Assembly (NCBI RefSeq): GCF_023614525.1
Contig: NZ_CP097885.1
Span: forward strand, 1,424,501-1,488,500
Direction: 5' to 3'
DNA length: 64,000 nt
Origin: Peptoniphilus genitalis
Lineage (GTDB): Bacteria > Bacillota > Clostridia > Tissierellales > Peptoniphilaceae
Shown: positions 1-6,766 of the stretch, one piece after another
Numbering within the stretch: position 1 is the first letter of the stretch
How the letters are laid out: each line of letters begins with the position of its first letter
The notes under the pieces: model-generated
Seen by the model: the letters and a program-made list of their open reading frames with translations, nothing else
What the model was told of the DNA's origin: nothing
Database searches by the model: none
Translations under genes and position numbers: made by a program

Positions 1-89
1 TCGACAACTTTATATTTAATAGTAAGCCTATAAGATGTTATCACTTAATAAGGAAGTATAACTTTATACTTAATCGTGAGCTTATCCAG

Positions 90-369
90 TGCCCCAGCTT
101 CTTGAAGTGTGATGAGGTCGTAGACTTTGCCAATAAATTGCAATCTATTAAAGCAGTAAGCAAAAAGTTCGGAGACGTTAAAAAAATTTCACTGTTCGAG
201 CGAACGAAGTGAGTAGTTTGAAATTTTTAGTCGGAGAGCTTTTTGCGTATTAATGGGTTGAGCCCCTGCTAGGTCGTTGGGGGTGTTCAGGGGAGGTATG
301 GAGGGGACAAGGGCGAATCGAAACGCCCTAAGTCCCCTCCATAAGATAAATAGTAAAGCTCTGCTTTAC
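90..369 (+). repeat. Structured intergenic repeat, copy A (type I)
   Basis: This is the first of seven related elements in the window. It has an outer stem built from GCAAAAAG near 153 and CTTTTTGC near 237, and an inner stem AAATTTCA/TGAAATTT. A GC-rich tail hairpin at 300-340 pairs GGAGGGGAC with GTCCCCTCC and AGGGCG with CGCCCT around the loop AATCGAAA. A small hairpin, GTAAAGC/GCTTTAC, closes it at 353-369. The head sequence matches copies B and E, while the tail matches copy C almost base for base. No ORF is preserved between copies. The family is not one I recognise. Confidence 0.8.
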
Positions 370-458
370 AAAAAACCTTTAAAAGCGAAGCTTTTCCAAC
401 AATTTTCAAAAGATTCTTTTCCATATTTTCTATAAAGAAAATAAGTTTAAACAAATGA

Positions 459-487
459 TTGACAATTTAAAACGGAAGTTCTATAAT
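459..487 (+). promoter_or_regulatory. Consensus promoter of the sigma-factor cassette
   Basis: TTGACA at 459-464 and TATAAT at 482-487 are separated by 17 bp, a perfect housekeeping-type promoter. It lies 36 bp before the first gene of the cassette, between repeat copy A and the sigma-factor gene. The first gene could therefore be transcribed by the vegetative polymerase. Confidence 0.8.
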
Positions 488-523
488 ATCCTTAAGAATA
501 ATTTACAAAAGGAGGTAAGCTAG

Positions 524-1264
524 ATGGAGATTTTTGATAGGAGGGAAGATGATAATAGGATTGGAGGAAGTAATATGAGCAAAATCATAAGTCCTAGGGG
601 GGACATGAAGGAAATTTATAATCTTGAGGGGGATCTTTGGACTGGATCCAGGGACTATGGGTCTTCTAAGAGCCCTGAGTCTTTGAAGAAAAATTCTTAT
701 GAGGATTTTGACAGGGTTCTGAGGTCTGCTCTTGTTGGCGAGGAGAGGGCAAGGGCAAAGATCTTATCTATGCTTGACCCTCTTATTAGGTCTTCGATTA
801 AGAGGTATTGCCCAGTTTATTCTGAGTTTGAGGATCTTTATTCTGATGGCCGTTATATGGTCTTGGAATGTCTTGAAGATTTTGATGGGAAGAGATCCTT
901 CCTTAAGTATGTTAAGTCTTCGCTTATGTATTTTTATCTTAATACCTACAAGTACCTCACTAATGTGGAGGGGGATCTTCATGATGATGCTCCTGATGAA
1001 GAGGGTCTGTCTATTTTTGATTCTCTTGATGCTGGGGTGGATATTGAGTCGGACTTTTTGGAGGCTGAGAGGCTGGGTATCTTGAAGGAGGCTCTTGATA
1101 GTCTTACTCCAAGACAGGCGCTGGTGGTTAGGCTTTTCTTTTATGAGCGTCTGGGCTTCAGTGAGATTGCTAATTTTCTTGGTATCTCTAGGTGGACTGT
1201 GGTTAACCTCAAGCGCAATGCTATTGCGAACCTGCGTAAATTTATTCTTAATAATAATTTGTAA
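524..1264 (+). CDS. Sigma-70 family RNA polymerase sigma factor, accessory type
   Basis: The 246-aa protein has an N-terminal variable segment and a region-2-like part (about residues 60-150, rich in aromatic and acidic residues around YFYLNTYKYL). It ends in a clear region-4 helix-turn-helix (about 190-240), with TPRQALVV and the recognition helix GISRWTVVNLKR. Group and partners are unknown. The start at 524 follows AAAGGAGG at 8 nt spacing; a second ATG at 575 also has GGAGGA before it, so a shorter form is possible. It is the first gene of a five-gene cassette and ends directly before the amidase RBS. YvrJ-type proteins also sit beside a sigma factor (SigO) in Bacillus, so the pairing is not unique. 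It presumably directs transcription of the cassette or of distant genes, but no candidate target promoter was identified. Confidence 0.85.
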   Translation: MEIFDRREDDNRIGGSNMSKIISPRGDMKEIYNLEGDLWTGSRDYGSSKSPESLKKNSYEDFDRVLRSALVGEERARAKILSMLDPLIRSSIKRYCPVYSEFEDLYSDGRYMVLECLEDFDGKRSFLKYVKSSLMYFYLNTYKYLTNVEGDLHDDAPDEEGLSIFDSLDAGVDIESDFLEAERLGILKEALDSLTPRQALVVRLFFYERLGFSEIANFLGISRWTVVNLKRNAIANLRKFILNNNL

Positions 1265-1276
1265 GGAGGTGTTTTT

Positions 1277-1753
1277 ATGTTGATTGAAAAGAAACTTATT
1301 CGCTATAACTTTATGAAGAGGGCGGGGAATGTGACTCCGAGATTTATTGTGGTCCACGACACTGGCAATCCTAATCCTGGTGCTGATGCTCTTGCTCACT
1401 TTAGGTATTTTAACGGTGGCAACAGGCAGGCTTCGGCTCATTATTTTGTGGATGATGTGAGGATTGTGGAGACTGTTGAGACTGCTAATGCTTCTTGGCA
1501 CTGTGGCGATGGTCACGGCAGGTATGGGATCACTAATTCTAATTCTATTGGGGTTGAGATCTGTATCAATAGGGATGGCAATTATGAGGCCGCTCTTGAG
1601 AATGCAAGAAAGATTATTAGGTATCTCATGGGTCTTTATAATATTCCCCTTGAGAGGGTGGTAAGGCATTATGATGCTTCCCGCAAGATTTGTCCTCGCT
1701 CTATGTCTGAGAATAATTGGAAAAAGTGGTGGGCTTTTAAGGCTTCTATATAA
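1277..1753 (+). CDS. N-acetylmuramoyl-L-alanine amidase (Amidase_2/PGRP fold)
   Basis: This is a 158-aa zinc amidase that would cleave the lactyl-Ala bond of peptidoglycan. The likely metal ligands are the His in IVVHDTGN (about residue 27), the His in VVRHYDASRKICPR and the Cys of the same motif. The core motif GRYGITNSNSIGVEICIN is also present. There is no signal peptide, transmembrane segment or wall-binding repeat, so it resembles a minimal phage endolysin that needs another route out of the cell. The ATG follows AAGGAGGT, and the sigma-factor stop codon overlaps the start of that RBS. The neighbouring YvrJ-like membrane peptide is a possible export or holin partner; that link is inference. 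Confidence 0.9.
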   Translation: MLIEKKLIRYNFMKRAGNVTPRFIVVHDTGNPNPGADALAHFRYFNGGNRQASAHYFVDDVRIVETVETANASWHCGDGHGRYGITNSNSIGVEICINRDGNYEAALENARKIIRYLMGLYNIPLERVVRHYDASRKICPRSMSENNWKKWWAFKASI

Positions 1754-1836
1754 TTTTCAATTTTTCAAAAAAATTTTTATTTTAGCATAGCAACTTTTGG
1801 GAATTTTTTCTATGTATATAGTAGGAGGTGAAAATA

Positions 1837-2058
1837 ATGGCAGTTAAAGTTAAGGAAACTAAACTTATGCTTAAGTCAGTTTTTACTGACGAGTCTTCTG
1901 GCGTGATGAAGAGAAGAACTGTTTCCATCAAGGGTATTAATCCTCAGGCTTCTAAAGAAAACTTATATAGTCTTTCTTCTGGTCTTAACCCTCTTGTTGA
2001 AGGAAACTTCTCTACATCATCTTTAATCACTGAAGAAGTTTTAGCAAATGAAGCTTAA
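1837..2058 (+). CDS. DUF1659 family small protein
   Basis: This 73-residue protein starts at the ATG after AGGAGG (1823-1828). An in-frame GTG at 1828 overlaps that RBS and is not a credible start. The sequence is a small beta-rich protein with KGINPQA and LNPLVEG segments, typical of the DUF1659 family as I recognise it. Its function is unknown. In Firmicutes it is often found next to DUF2922 and YvrJ genes, as here. It lies 83 bp downstream of the amidase in an AT-rich gap with no clear promoter. Confidence 0.75.
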   Translation: MAVKVKETKLMLKSVFTDESSGVMKRRTVSIKGINPQASKENLYSLSSGLNPLVEGNFSTSSLITEEVLANEA

Positions 2059-2144
2059 GATTTATAATCTTTTGCTTGGTAGCTTGTTGGCGTGAAATTT
2101 TTGGATTTCACTTGTTATGTATTTTATGAAAGGAGATTTTTAAT

Positions 2145-2363
2145 ATGAAGGAAACGAGAACTTTAAGAATGAGTTTTGTTGATGAAGGTGGCAAGCCTTG
2201 GACTCTTACAATCTCTAACCCTATGGAAAATGTTGGGATAGAAGATGTGAAGGCTGTGTCTAATAACATCACTAGTAATAAGCTTGTGCAAGGGAAGGTT
2301 GGCTTTGTCAAGACTTTCAACGGGGCTGCGATTGTAACTAGAAAAGAAACAGCTCTTGAGTAA
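2145..2363 (+). CDS. DUF2922 family small protein
   Basis: The 72-aa product contains LRMSFVDEGGKPWTLTISNP, a pattern characteristic of DUF2922, followed by a short Val/Asn-rich half. It has no signal peptide, membrane segment or catalytic motif. A good RBS (AAAGGAGA) lies about 8 nt before the ATG. Together with the preceding DUF1659 gene and the following YvrJ gene it forms a triad that recurs in Firmicutes genomes. No function is established, and the tight co-occurrence suggests one complex or one pathway. Confidence 0.8.
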   Translation: MKETRTLRMSFVDEGGKPWTLTISNPMENVGIEDVKAVSNNITSNKLVQGKVGFVKTFNGAAIVTRKETALE

Positions 2364-2394
2364 GCTTGAGTAAGGTCTAGTAAGGTTGATTAAG
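2355..2394 (+). repeat. Four degenerate 10-bp tandem units before the YvrJ-like gene
   Basis: The units are CTTGAGTAAG, CTTGAGTAAG, GTCTAGTAAG and GTTGATTAAG. They cover the end of the DUF2922 gene and the whole gap to the next ATG. They supply only AG-rich purines in place of a normal Shine-Dalgarno sequence. Confidence 0.7.
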
Positions 2395-2541
2395 ATGGAA
2401 GATTTATTAGCTAACATTTCAAATATTGGTTTTCCCATTGCCATCTCTTGCTATCTCTTGGTGAGGTTGGAAAAGAAGATGGAGGAGCTAAAGGAAGTTA
2501 TTGTAGAGCTTTCTAAGGCTTTGGAGAATATGGGGAAATGA
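2395..2541 (+). CDS. YvrJ-family small membrane protein, holin-like topology
   Basis: This 48-aa peptide is too short for usual ORF cut-offs. It has one hydrophobic helix (about residues 8-24, ISNIGFPIAISCYLLVRL) followed by a charged amphipathic coil (LEKKMEELKEVIVELSKALENM). The same layout is seen in YvrJ and in the BhlA/UviB bacteriocin-release holin-like peptides. The ATG lies inside the purine-rich 10-bp repeat array with no strong RBS, so translation may depend on coupling to the upstream gene. It is the last gene of the sigma/amidase cassette and is followed by an intrinsic terminator. The holin-like role is inference from topology and neighbours. Confidence 0.75.
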   Translation: MEDLLANISNIGFPIAISCYLLVRLEKKMEELKEVIVELSKALENMGK

Positions 2542-2567
2542 GTTGAGTTTTATTGTTAAAACTCTGG

Positions 2568-2597
2568 AAAGAATCTTTATGGGTTCTTTATTTTTTT
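2568..2597 (+). terminator. Intrinsic terminator ending the sigma-factor cassette
   Basis: AAAGAATC pairs with GGTTCTTT around a 6-nt loop and is followed by seven Ts. It lies 27 bp after the YvrJ-like stop codon and closes the transcription unit that begins at 459. Confidence 0.65.
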
Positions 2598-2666
2598 GCG
2601 CAAAAATAGGGTAAAAGCTTTAATTTTGGATTGGTTGATAAAGATTTCATCTTTAATGGAGTTTGT

Positions 2667-3008
2667 GTAAAGCAGAGCTTTACTAATCCCTTTCCGGAGG
2701 GGGTTAGCAAGCTAACAAAATTATTCAAAAAGCTGACGCTTTTAGATGCCTTTCTAAGGAGGGGGAGCCAGGGGCGGGCGAGGCCCCTGACCCCCTCCTT
2801 AAACCTCCCCCCTGACCCCATCGCCCTAGCAGGGGCTCGACCCGTTAATACGCAAAAAGGCTTCCAGCTAAATTTTCAAAAACTCACTATCGTTCAAACA
2901 TTGAAAATTTTTAACGCTTCCAGCCTTTTTGCTTACTGCCTCATTAGCTTGCGGCGTATTGGCAAAAGTTGTAACATTATCACACTTCAACAAGCTGGGG
3001 CATAATTG
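2667..3008 (-). repeat. Structured intergenic repeat, copy B (type I, inverted relative to A)
   Basis: Read on the minus strand it repeats copy A: head ending in ATGCCCCAGCTTGTTGAAGT, outer stem GCAAAAAGGCT/AGCCTTTTTGC, inner stem AAATTTTCAA/TTGAAAATTT. The tail hairpin is at 2756-2800 and the closing hairpin GTAAAGC/GCTTTAC at 2667-2683. Its tail is the same variant as copy E. Copies A and B face each other across the sigma cassette with tails inward. An extra fragment (CCGGAGGGGGTTAGC) near 2693-2707 looks like the arm of a second tail. The forward ORF that spans it has no RBS. Confidence 0.8.
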
Positions 3009-3040
3009 CCAACGCAACAATTAAATATGAATGTATAAAA

Positions 3041-3081
3041 AGAAAAGCTTAATCCTTTATTGATTAAGCTTTTCTTTTTTT
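3041..3081. terminator. Bidirectional terminator at the outer end of copy B
   Basis: AGAAAAGCTTAATC pairs with GATTAAGCTTTTCT around a 7-nt loop, followed by TTTTTT on the plus strand and a shorter T-rich tract on the minus strand. It can end the small minus-strand gene at 3131-3322. A hairpin with the same arms (AAAGCTTAATC) flanks the head of copy E at 5574-5609, so it may belong to the type I element. Confidence 0.7.
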
Positions 3082-3130
3082 GATTTAATTTTTATAGGTT
3101 TAACAATTTTTTGAGAACTTTAGACTAAAA

Positions 3131-3322
3131 TTACTTTCCCAATTCCCTAAAAGTTTCATCATACTTATCCATAATATTATCACTTATTTCTGCAAGTTTT
3201 TTAAAAGCGTCAATATGATTATCAACAAAATTTCTTGCATTTTCAAACATCCTATCTTCGTCTGTTTTATTATCAACACAATTTTCTTGATTCTTGTTAA
3301 AAGATAATTTAGCCTTAGACAT
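3131..3322 (-). CDS. Orphan 63-aa protein, unknown function
   Basis: I do not recognise this protein. It is hydrophilic and mostly helical, with an N-terminal NKNQENCVDNKTDEDRM stretch and a C-terminal amphipathic part (NARNFVDNHIDAFKKLAEIS). It has no signal peptide or membrane segment. It is likely real: a TTAAGGAG RBS precedes the ATG, a consensus promoter lies just upstream, and a terminator lies downstream. It stands alone between repeat copies B and C. Confidence 0.7.
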   Translation of the reverse strand: MSKAKLSFNKNQENCVDNKTDEDRMFENARNFVDNHIDAFKKLAEISDNIMDKYDETFRELGK

Positions 3323-3342
3323 AAAACCAGCTCCTTAAGGTA

Positions 3343-3371
3343 ATTATATGTATACTAGGCATATTTTTCAA
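3343..3371 (-). promoter_or_regulatory. Promoter of the orphan 63-aa gene
   Basis: On the minus strand TTGAAA (3366-3371) and TATAAT (3343-3348) are 17 bp apart. The -10 box ends about 20 bp before the ATG at 3322, so the leader is very short. Confidence 0.65.
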
Positions 3372-3473
3372 TACGACAAGGAAATCAATATTTTACTAAT
3401 TAATCTATTTTAATGCAAAAGTTAATTCCATTTGTTAGGTAGGGTTAAGTGATCCTACATAAATTTGAAGCAG

Positions 3474-3864
3474 TGCAGAGGTAAAACCGTGGACTAATGA
3501 TTGAGAAACCCCGTAAGGCAAGGCAGCCGTTAAAAAAATTCAATGTGCTTGAGCAAATTTATTTGCTCAGCCGATGAACCTTACAAGGAAAAGGAGCGTA
3601 GCGAACTTTGACTTGATTAGGTTCACGCGAAGCTCGCAATAAAAAATAGAGTCAGGTGTTTCTGACTCTATTGATAAATTATTTTTAGTTTTTAAAAGTT
3701 TAAAGCGAGCAAGTTTTGAATTTTTAGGATGGCTGCCGCTCGGGGTTGTTTGCCAAGGCCCCTGCCAGGTCGTTGGGGGTGTTCAGGGGAGGTATGGAGG
3801 GGACAAGGGCGAATCGAAACGCCCTAAGTCCCCTCCAAGAGAAGAATTAAAGCCTTAGGCTTTA
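3474..3864 (+). repeat. Structured intergenic repeat, copy C (type II)
   Basis: The head begins GGTAAAACCGTGGACT. The outer stem pairs AACCCCG with CGGGGTT and GGCAGCC with GGCTGCC; the inner stem pairs AAATTCAA with TTGAATTT. The central loop holds about 140 extra bases, including a strong hairpin AGAGTCAG/CTGACTCT near 3651-3672. The tail hairpin (3796-3836) with loop AATCGAAA is nearly identical to copy A, although the heads belong to different flavours. A final hairpin, TAAAGCC/GGCTTTA, lies at 3848-3864. The element occupies most of the 3323-4014 gap. Confidence 0.8.
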
Positions 3865-4014
3865 GAAAGATTTACAAAGACTAAGTCTTTTATACCAAAC
3901 CTCACGATGCCCCTAAGCCCCTCCAATATTGATTCGTAAAGCTCTGATTTACAAGAACTTCTTAAATATTAAATCTTTATACAGAAATCTAAAAGCTTTA
4001 GCTTTAAAAAAATT

Positions 4015-5100
4015 TTATTCTACCGGCACTACTCTCAAGTCTTTTGAAACTTTATTAAGAACTTCACACCCATCTTCTGTTATTAATACTAAATCTTCTA
4101 TCCTAACTCCTATTCCTTCTTCTAACAAATAGATGCCTGGTTCTACGGAGAAGATTTGTCCTACTTCTATTATGCTGTCGTTTACTGATGATACGTCTCC
4201 TTCTTCGTGGGTTTCTAGCCCTATGGAGTGGCCTGTTCTGTGGGTGAAGTATTTGCCGTAGCCTTTTTCTTCTATATAGGATCTTGCTGCCTTGTCTACG
4301 TCTGACATTTTGTTGCCTGGCTTTGCTGCGGCGATTCCTCTTAGGTTGGCTTCTTTTACTATTTCGTAGATTTCTCTCGCTCTGTCACTTACTTTGCCAA
4401 TGAATACTGTACGTGTCATGTCTGATGCGTAATTTTTGTACATTCCTCCAATGTCAAGGACTACGCAATCGCCTAGCTTGCCCTTTGTGTTGTCTGTGGA
4501 GTGGTGGGGGTCTGCTGCAGACCTTCCATAGGCTGTGATTGGTTCGAAGGATACTTCTTCAACTCCGTGAGCCTTGTAGATTTCTTTTAGCTTTTGGGAA
4601 AGTTCTTTTTCGCTTAGGCCCTTAACAACCCAAGGGATGAGGTCTTCCATTACCGCATCGTTAATGGCAGAGGATTCACGCATTAGTTGTTTTTCTTCTT
4701 CGTCCTTAATTCGTCTAACGCCGTCAACTATTGTGGATCCATTTACATATTTCTTATCTGGAAAGATTTCTTGAAGTCTTAGAAGGAACTTTGCTGACCA
4801 GAATTTGTCAATTCCTATGACTTCGTCGTCTTTTATATACTTGGAAAGTTTTTCGATTCCATCTTCTATGTCGTTGTACCAAATAAAGTCTACGCCTGCC
4901 TCTTCTTCTTGAGGGAAAAGCTCGTTGATGAGGAGCTTTATGTCTCCGTCCTTGTGGATGTAAAGGGCAAGGGCTCTTTCGCCTGGTTCTATCATCCTGT
5001 CAAGGAGATAAAATATTGCGTAGGGGTCAGAGATTATCATGTGGGGAAGTTTTGCTTCTTCCATTTTTTTTATAAGTCTATCAATTCTATTTTTATGCAT
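4015..5100 (-). CDS. M24 family metallopeptidase (Xaa-Pro dipeptidase/aminopeptidase P type)
   Basis: The 361-aa protein cleaves N-terminal Xaa-Pro bonds or dipeptides in the cytosol. An N-terminal creatinase-like domain (about residues 1-130) precedes a pita-bread catalytic domain. The five metal ligands are visible: Asp in VVLDIGG and Asp in NYASDMTRTVF, His in TGHSIGLETHE, Glu in FSVEPGIYL and Glu in GVRIEDLVL. The start is the ATG at 5100, preceded by CGGAGGA; an upstream in-frame start would add 12 residues but has no RBS. The gene stands alone, flanked by copies C and D of the structured repeat with their tails facing it. Whether it acts on dipeptides or longer peptides cannot be read from the sequence. 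Confidence 0.92.
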   Translation of the reverse strand: MHKNRIDRLIKKMEEAKLPHMIISDPYAIFYLLDRMIEPGERALALYIHKDGDIKLLINELFPQEEEAGVDFIWYNDIEDGIEKLSKYIKDDEVIGIDKFWSAKFLLRLQEIFPDKKYVNGSTIVDGVRRIKDEEEKQLMRESSAINDAVMEDLIPWVVKGLSEKELSQKLKEIYKAHGVEEVSFEPITAYGRSAADPHHSTDNTKGKLGDCVVLDIGGMYKNYASDMTRTVFIGKVSDRAREIYEIVKEANLRGIAAAKPGNKMSDVDKAARSYIEEKGYGKYFTHRTGHSIGLETHEEGDVSSVNDSIIEVGQIFSVEPGIYLLEEGIGVRIEDLVLITEDGCEVLNKVSKDLRVVPVE

Positions 5101-5196
5101 AGTGTGTCCTCCGTTTCTTTTTTTCAAATATATCATAAATTCTTCTTTATATCCAATTAAAGATAAAGGGTGAATTTTTATTAAATGAAAGTTTTT

Positions 5197-5509
5197 GTAA
5201 AGCTAAGCTTTACTATTCTTTATCCGGAGGGGGTTAGGACCTTTCGATTGGTCCTTCCCCCTCCGGACCACCCCCAACACCTTCAACGACCTGGCAGGGG
5301 CCTTTGCTTACAACCCCGAGCGGCAGACAGCCTAAAATTCAAAACTCACTAAGCTAAGTCTTATTCTTTATAAAACTTTAAAATTAATAAAATATCTACC
5401 TTTAATAAGATAAAAATTTAATTGCTTAGTTCAAACAGTTGAATTTTTTAACGGCTGTCTTGCCTTACGGGGTTTCTTGACCTCTAGTCCACGGTTTTAC
5501 CTTTACACG
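5197..5509 (-). repeat. Structured intergenic repeat, copy D (type II, inverted relative to C)
   Basis: On the minus strand it has the type II head (GGTAAAACCGTGGACT), outer stem AACCCCG/CGGGGTT, an enlarged AT-rich central loop and a tail hairpin at 5224-5266. In the tail the upper stem reads AGGACC/GGTCCT, where copy C has AGGGCG/CGCCCT, yet the loop AATCGAAA is unchanged. This is compensatory change, which argues that the RNA or DNA structure is selected. A closing hairpin GTAAAGCT/AGCTTTAC lies at 5197-5213. Confidence 0.8.
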
Positions 5510-5573
5510 TTTTCAATTTTATATAAAGTCACATAACAAAAACTAGCATATAGTAAAAAGTTTTGCATAAAAA

Positions 5574-5609
5574 AAAGCTTAATCAGTAACGATTAAGCTT
5601 TATCTTTTT
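5574..5609 (+). terminator. Hairpin beside the head of copy E
   Basis: AAAGCTTAATC pairs with GATTAAGCTTT around a 6-nt loop and is followed by a broken T-run. The arms equal those of the hairpin at 3041-3081 next to copy B. No gene on the plus strand needs it, so it may be part of the type I repeat rather than a gene terminator. Confidence 0.5.
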
Positions 5610-5625
5610 ACAACTTTCTATTTAG

Positions 5626-5916
5626 TTATGAGCTTACGGGAGTGCTCCAGCTTGTTGAAGTTTTATGAGGTCATAAAGTTTGCCAATACGCTAAGGGCTT
5701 ATAAGGCAGTAAGCAAAAAGTTCGGAGACGTTAAAAAAATTTCACTGTTTGAGCGAAGCGAGTTTGAAATTTTTAGTCGGAGAGCTTTTTGCGTATTAAT
5801 GGGTCGAGCCCCTGCTAGGGCGATGGGGTCAGGGGGGAGGTTTAAGGAGGGGGTCAGGGGCCTCGCTCGCCCCTGGCTCCCCCTCCTTAGAAAGAAATAG
5901 TAAAGCTCTGCTTTAC
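5626..5916 (+). repeat. Structured intergenic repeat, copy E (type I, unpaired)
   Basis: The head matches copy A (AGCTTGTTGAAGT, then AGTAAGCAAAAAGTTCGGAG). The outer stem is GCAAAAAG (5713-5720) with CTTTTTGC (5785-5792). The tail hairpin at 5844-5888 pairs AAGGAGGGGG with CCCCCTCCTT and CAGGGGC with GCCCCTG around CTCGCTC. The tail variant is the one in copy B. It is the only copy without an inverted partner of its own flavour on the other side of the next gene. Forward and reverse ORFs across it are by-products of the repeat. Confidence 0.8.
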
Positions 5917-6006
5917 GATAAAGATTCATAAAGACGAATTCTTTGACCATTTGCTTCACGATTTTTTAATTTTATAAAAATAAAAAAATCTGTAGTTTCC
6001 TACAGA

Positions 6007-6693
6007 TTAATTTTGTGTCAATGTTTTTATTATATTTTCTACCTTCATAGGCATTGTGAATTCGTGGTCTCCTGGTGCGAAGGCTGTTATTCCTAACCTA
6101 TTGCATTCTGCTATGAAGGCTTGGTCTGATTTTATTGCTCCAAGGTCTAGGAGTTTTTTGCCTACTTGGGCTGGGCCTTCGCCTTCGGCAATATTTAGCT
6201 TGTAAGTTTTTAGTTCTATGCCTGCTATTTCTGCAAGGATTTCCTTTACCTTCATGCCCTTAGCGAACTCATAGGCTCCTGGGACAATCTTGTCTCCGAT
6301 TTGCATGTCTTCTGCAAGGGCCCTGTAAGTTGGCATATCTGCAATTAGTCCCTTGGAAATTAAAAGTTCTCCAAGACTATCTAGGTTTGTTCCCTCTGGA
6401 ACTGTAAAAGAATTTACATTTTCGTCTTTTTCATCTTTTTTATCATCGTCTATTAGGACAACGGGCTTAACAAATTTTTCTTCTCTTAGGCCTGTTGCGA
6501 TAAGAAACTCGCCATAAGTTTTTTTCACTTCGTCGACTATCCCAATTTTTATGTCTTTTGTGGTAATGGAATTTAAGTAAAGGGAATCCATCCTCCACTT
6601 GATTACAAAAATTAGGAATAAGAAGAAGAGTATTGATATTAAAACTTGGCAGAATTTAATAAAAAAGAGTTTGCCTTTGTTAAAATTATTCAA
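6007..6693 (-). CDS. Membrane-anchored YceG-like (MltG N-terminal-like) protein without catalytic domain
   Basis: The 228-aa protein starts at TTG (6693), preceded by AAGAGGT; a later Met would lose the membrane helix. Residues 12-32 form one transmembrane segment with the rest outside the cell. Two tandem segments (about 95-155 and 165-228) follow the pattern of the MltG/YceG N-terminal domain: a pro-Glu-Gly-like motif, then a 'leader.. GLI/GAI.. G-x-Y/HEF.. M-K-V' layout, as in PEGTNLDSLGELLISKGLI and AEGEGPAQVGKKLLDLGAI. The transglycosylase core is missing. It may bind peptidoglycan or serve as a scaffold; that is inference. It is divergent from the pseudouridine synthase gene. Confidence 0.6.
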   Translation of the reverse strand: MNNFNKGKLFFIKFCQVLISILFFLFLIFVIKWRMDSLYLNSITTKDIKIGIVDEVKKTYGEFLIATGLREEKFVKPVVLIDDDKKDEKDENVNSFTVPEGTNLDSLGELLISKGLIADMPTYRALAEDMQIGDKIVPGAYEFAKGMKVKEILAEIAGIELKTYKLNIAEGEGPAQVGKKLLDLGAIKSDQAFIAECNRLGITAFAPGDHEFTMPMKVENIIKTLTQN

Positions 6694-6717
6694 AATAAAC
6701 CTCTTTTCATCATGTTT

Positions 6718-6733
6718 TGATATAATTATATCA
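6718..6733. promoter_or_regulatory. 16-bp palindrome in a divergent intergenic region
   Basis: TGATATAATTATATCA is a perfect palindrome between the divergent YceG-like and pseudouridine synthase genes. It provides a TATAAT -10 box on each strand at the same place, so it may be overlapping promoters, an operator, or both. No good -35 box was found on either side. Confidence 0.4.
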
Positions 6734-6766
6734 GCAAAGGCGTAAAATTAAAAGTTTGGAGATTTT

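Noticed and set aside
764-1669. Long minus-strand ORF of 301 codons opposite the sigma factor and amidase genes
   Set aside because: It is antisense to two well-supported genes with RBSs and recognised domains. Its composition reflects their codon bias, and no promoter or RBS is seen.
1277-2541. Remnant prophage lysis region
   Set aside because: No phage structural, packaging or integrase genes are nearby, and the block has its own sigma factor, promoter and terminator. The functional resemblance to a lysis cassette is kept as a hypothesis only.
2631-3005. Plus-strand ORF across repeat copy B, and similar ORFs at 5628-5900 and 5699-5959
   Set aside because: They run through the repeat in different frames and orientations, have no RBS, and their shared peptide pieces follow only from the repeated DNA.
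90-5916. The structured repeats as insertion sequences or a CRISPR array
   Set aside because: No transposase ORF lies in any copy, and there are no short direct repeats with regular spacers or cas genes. They are large inverted, stem-forming elements.
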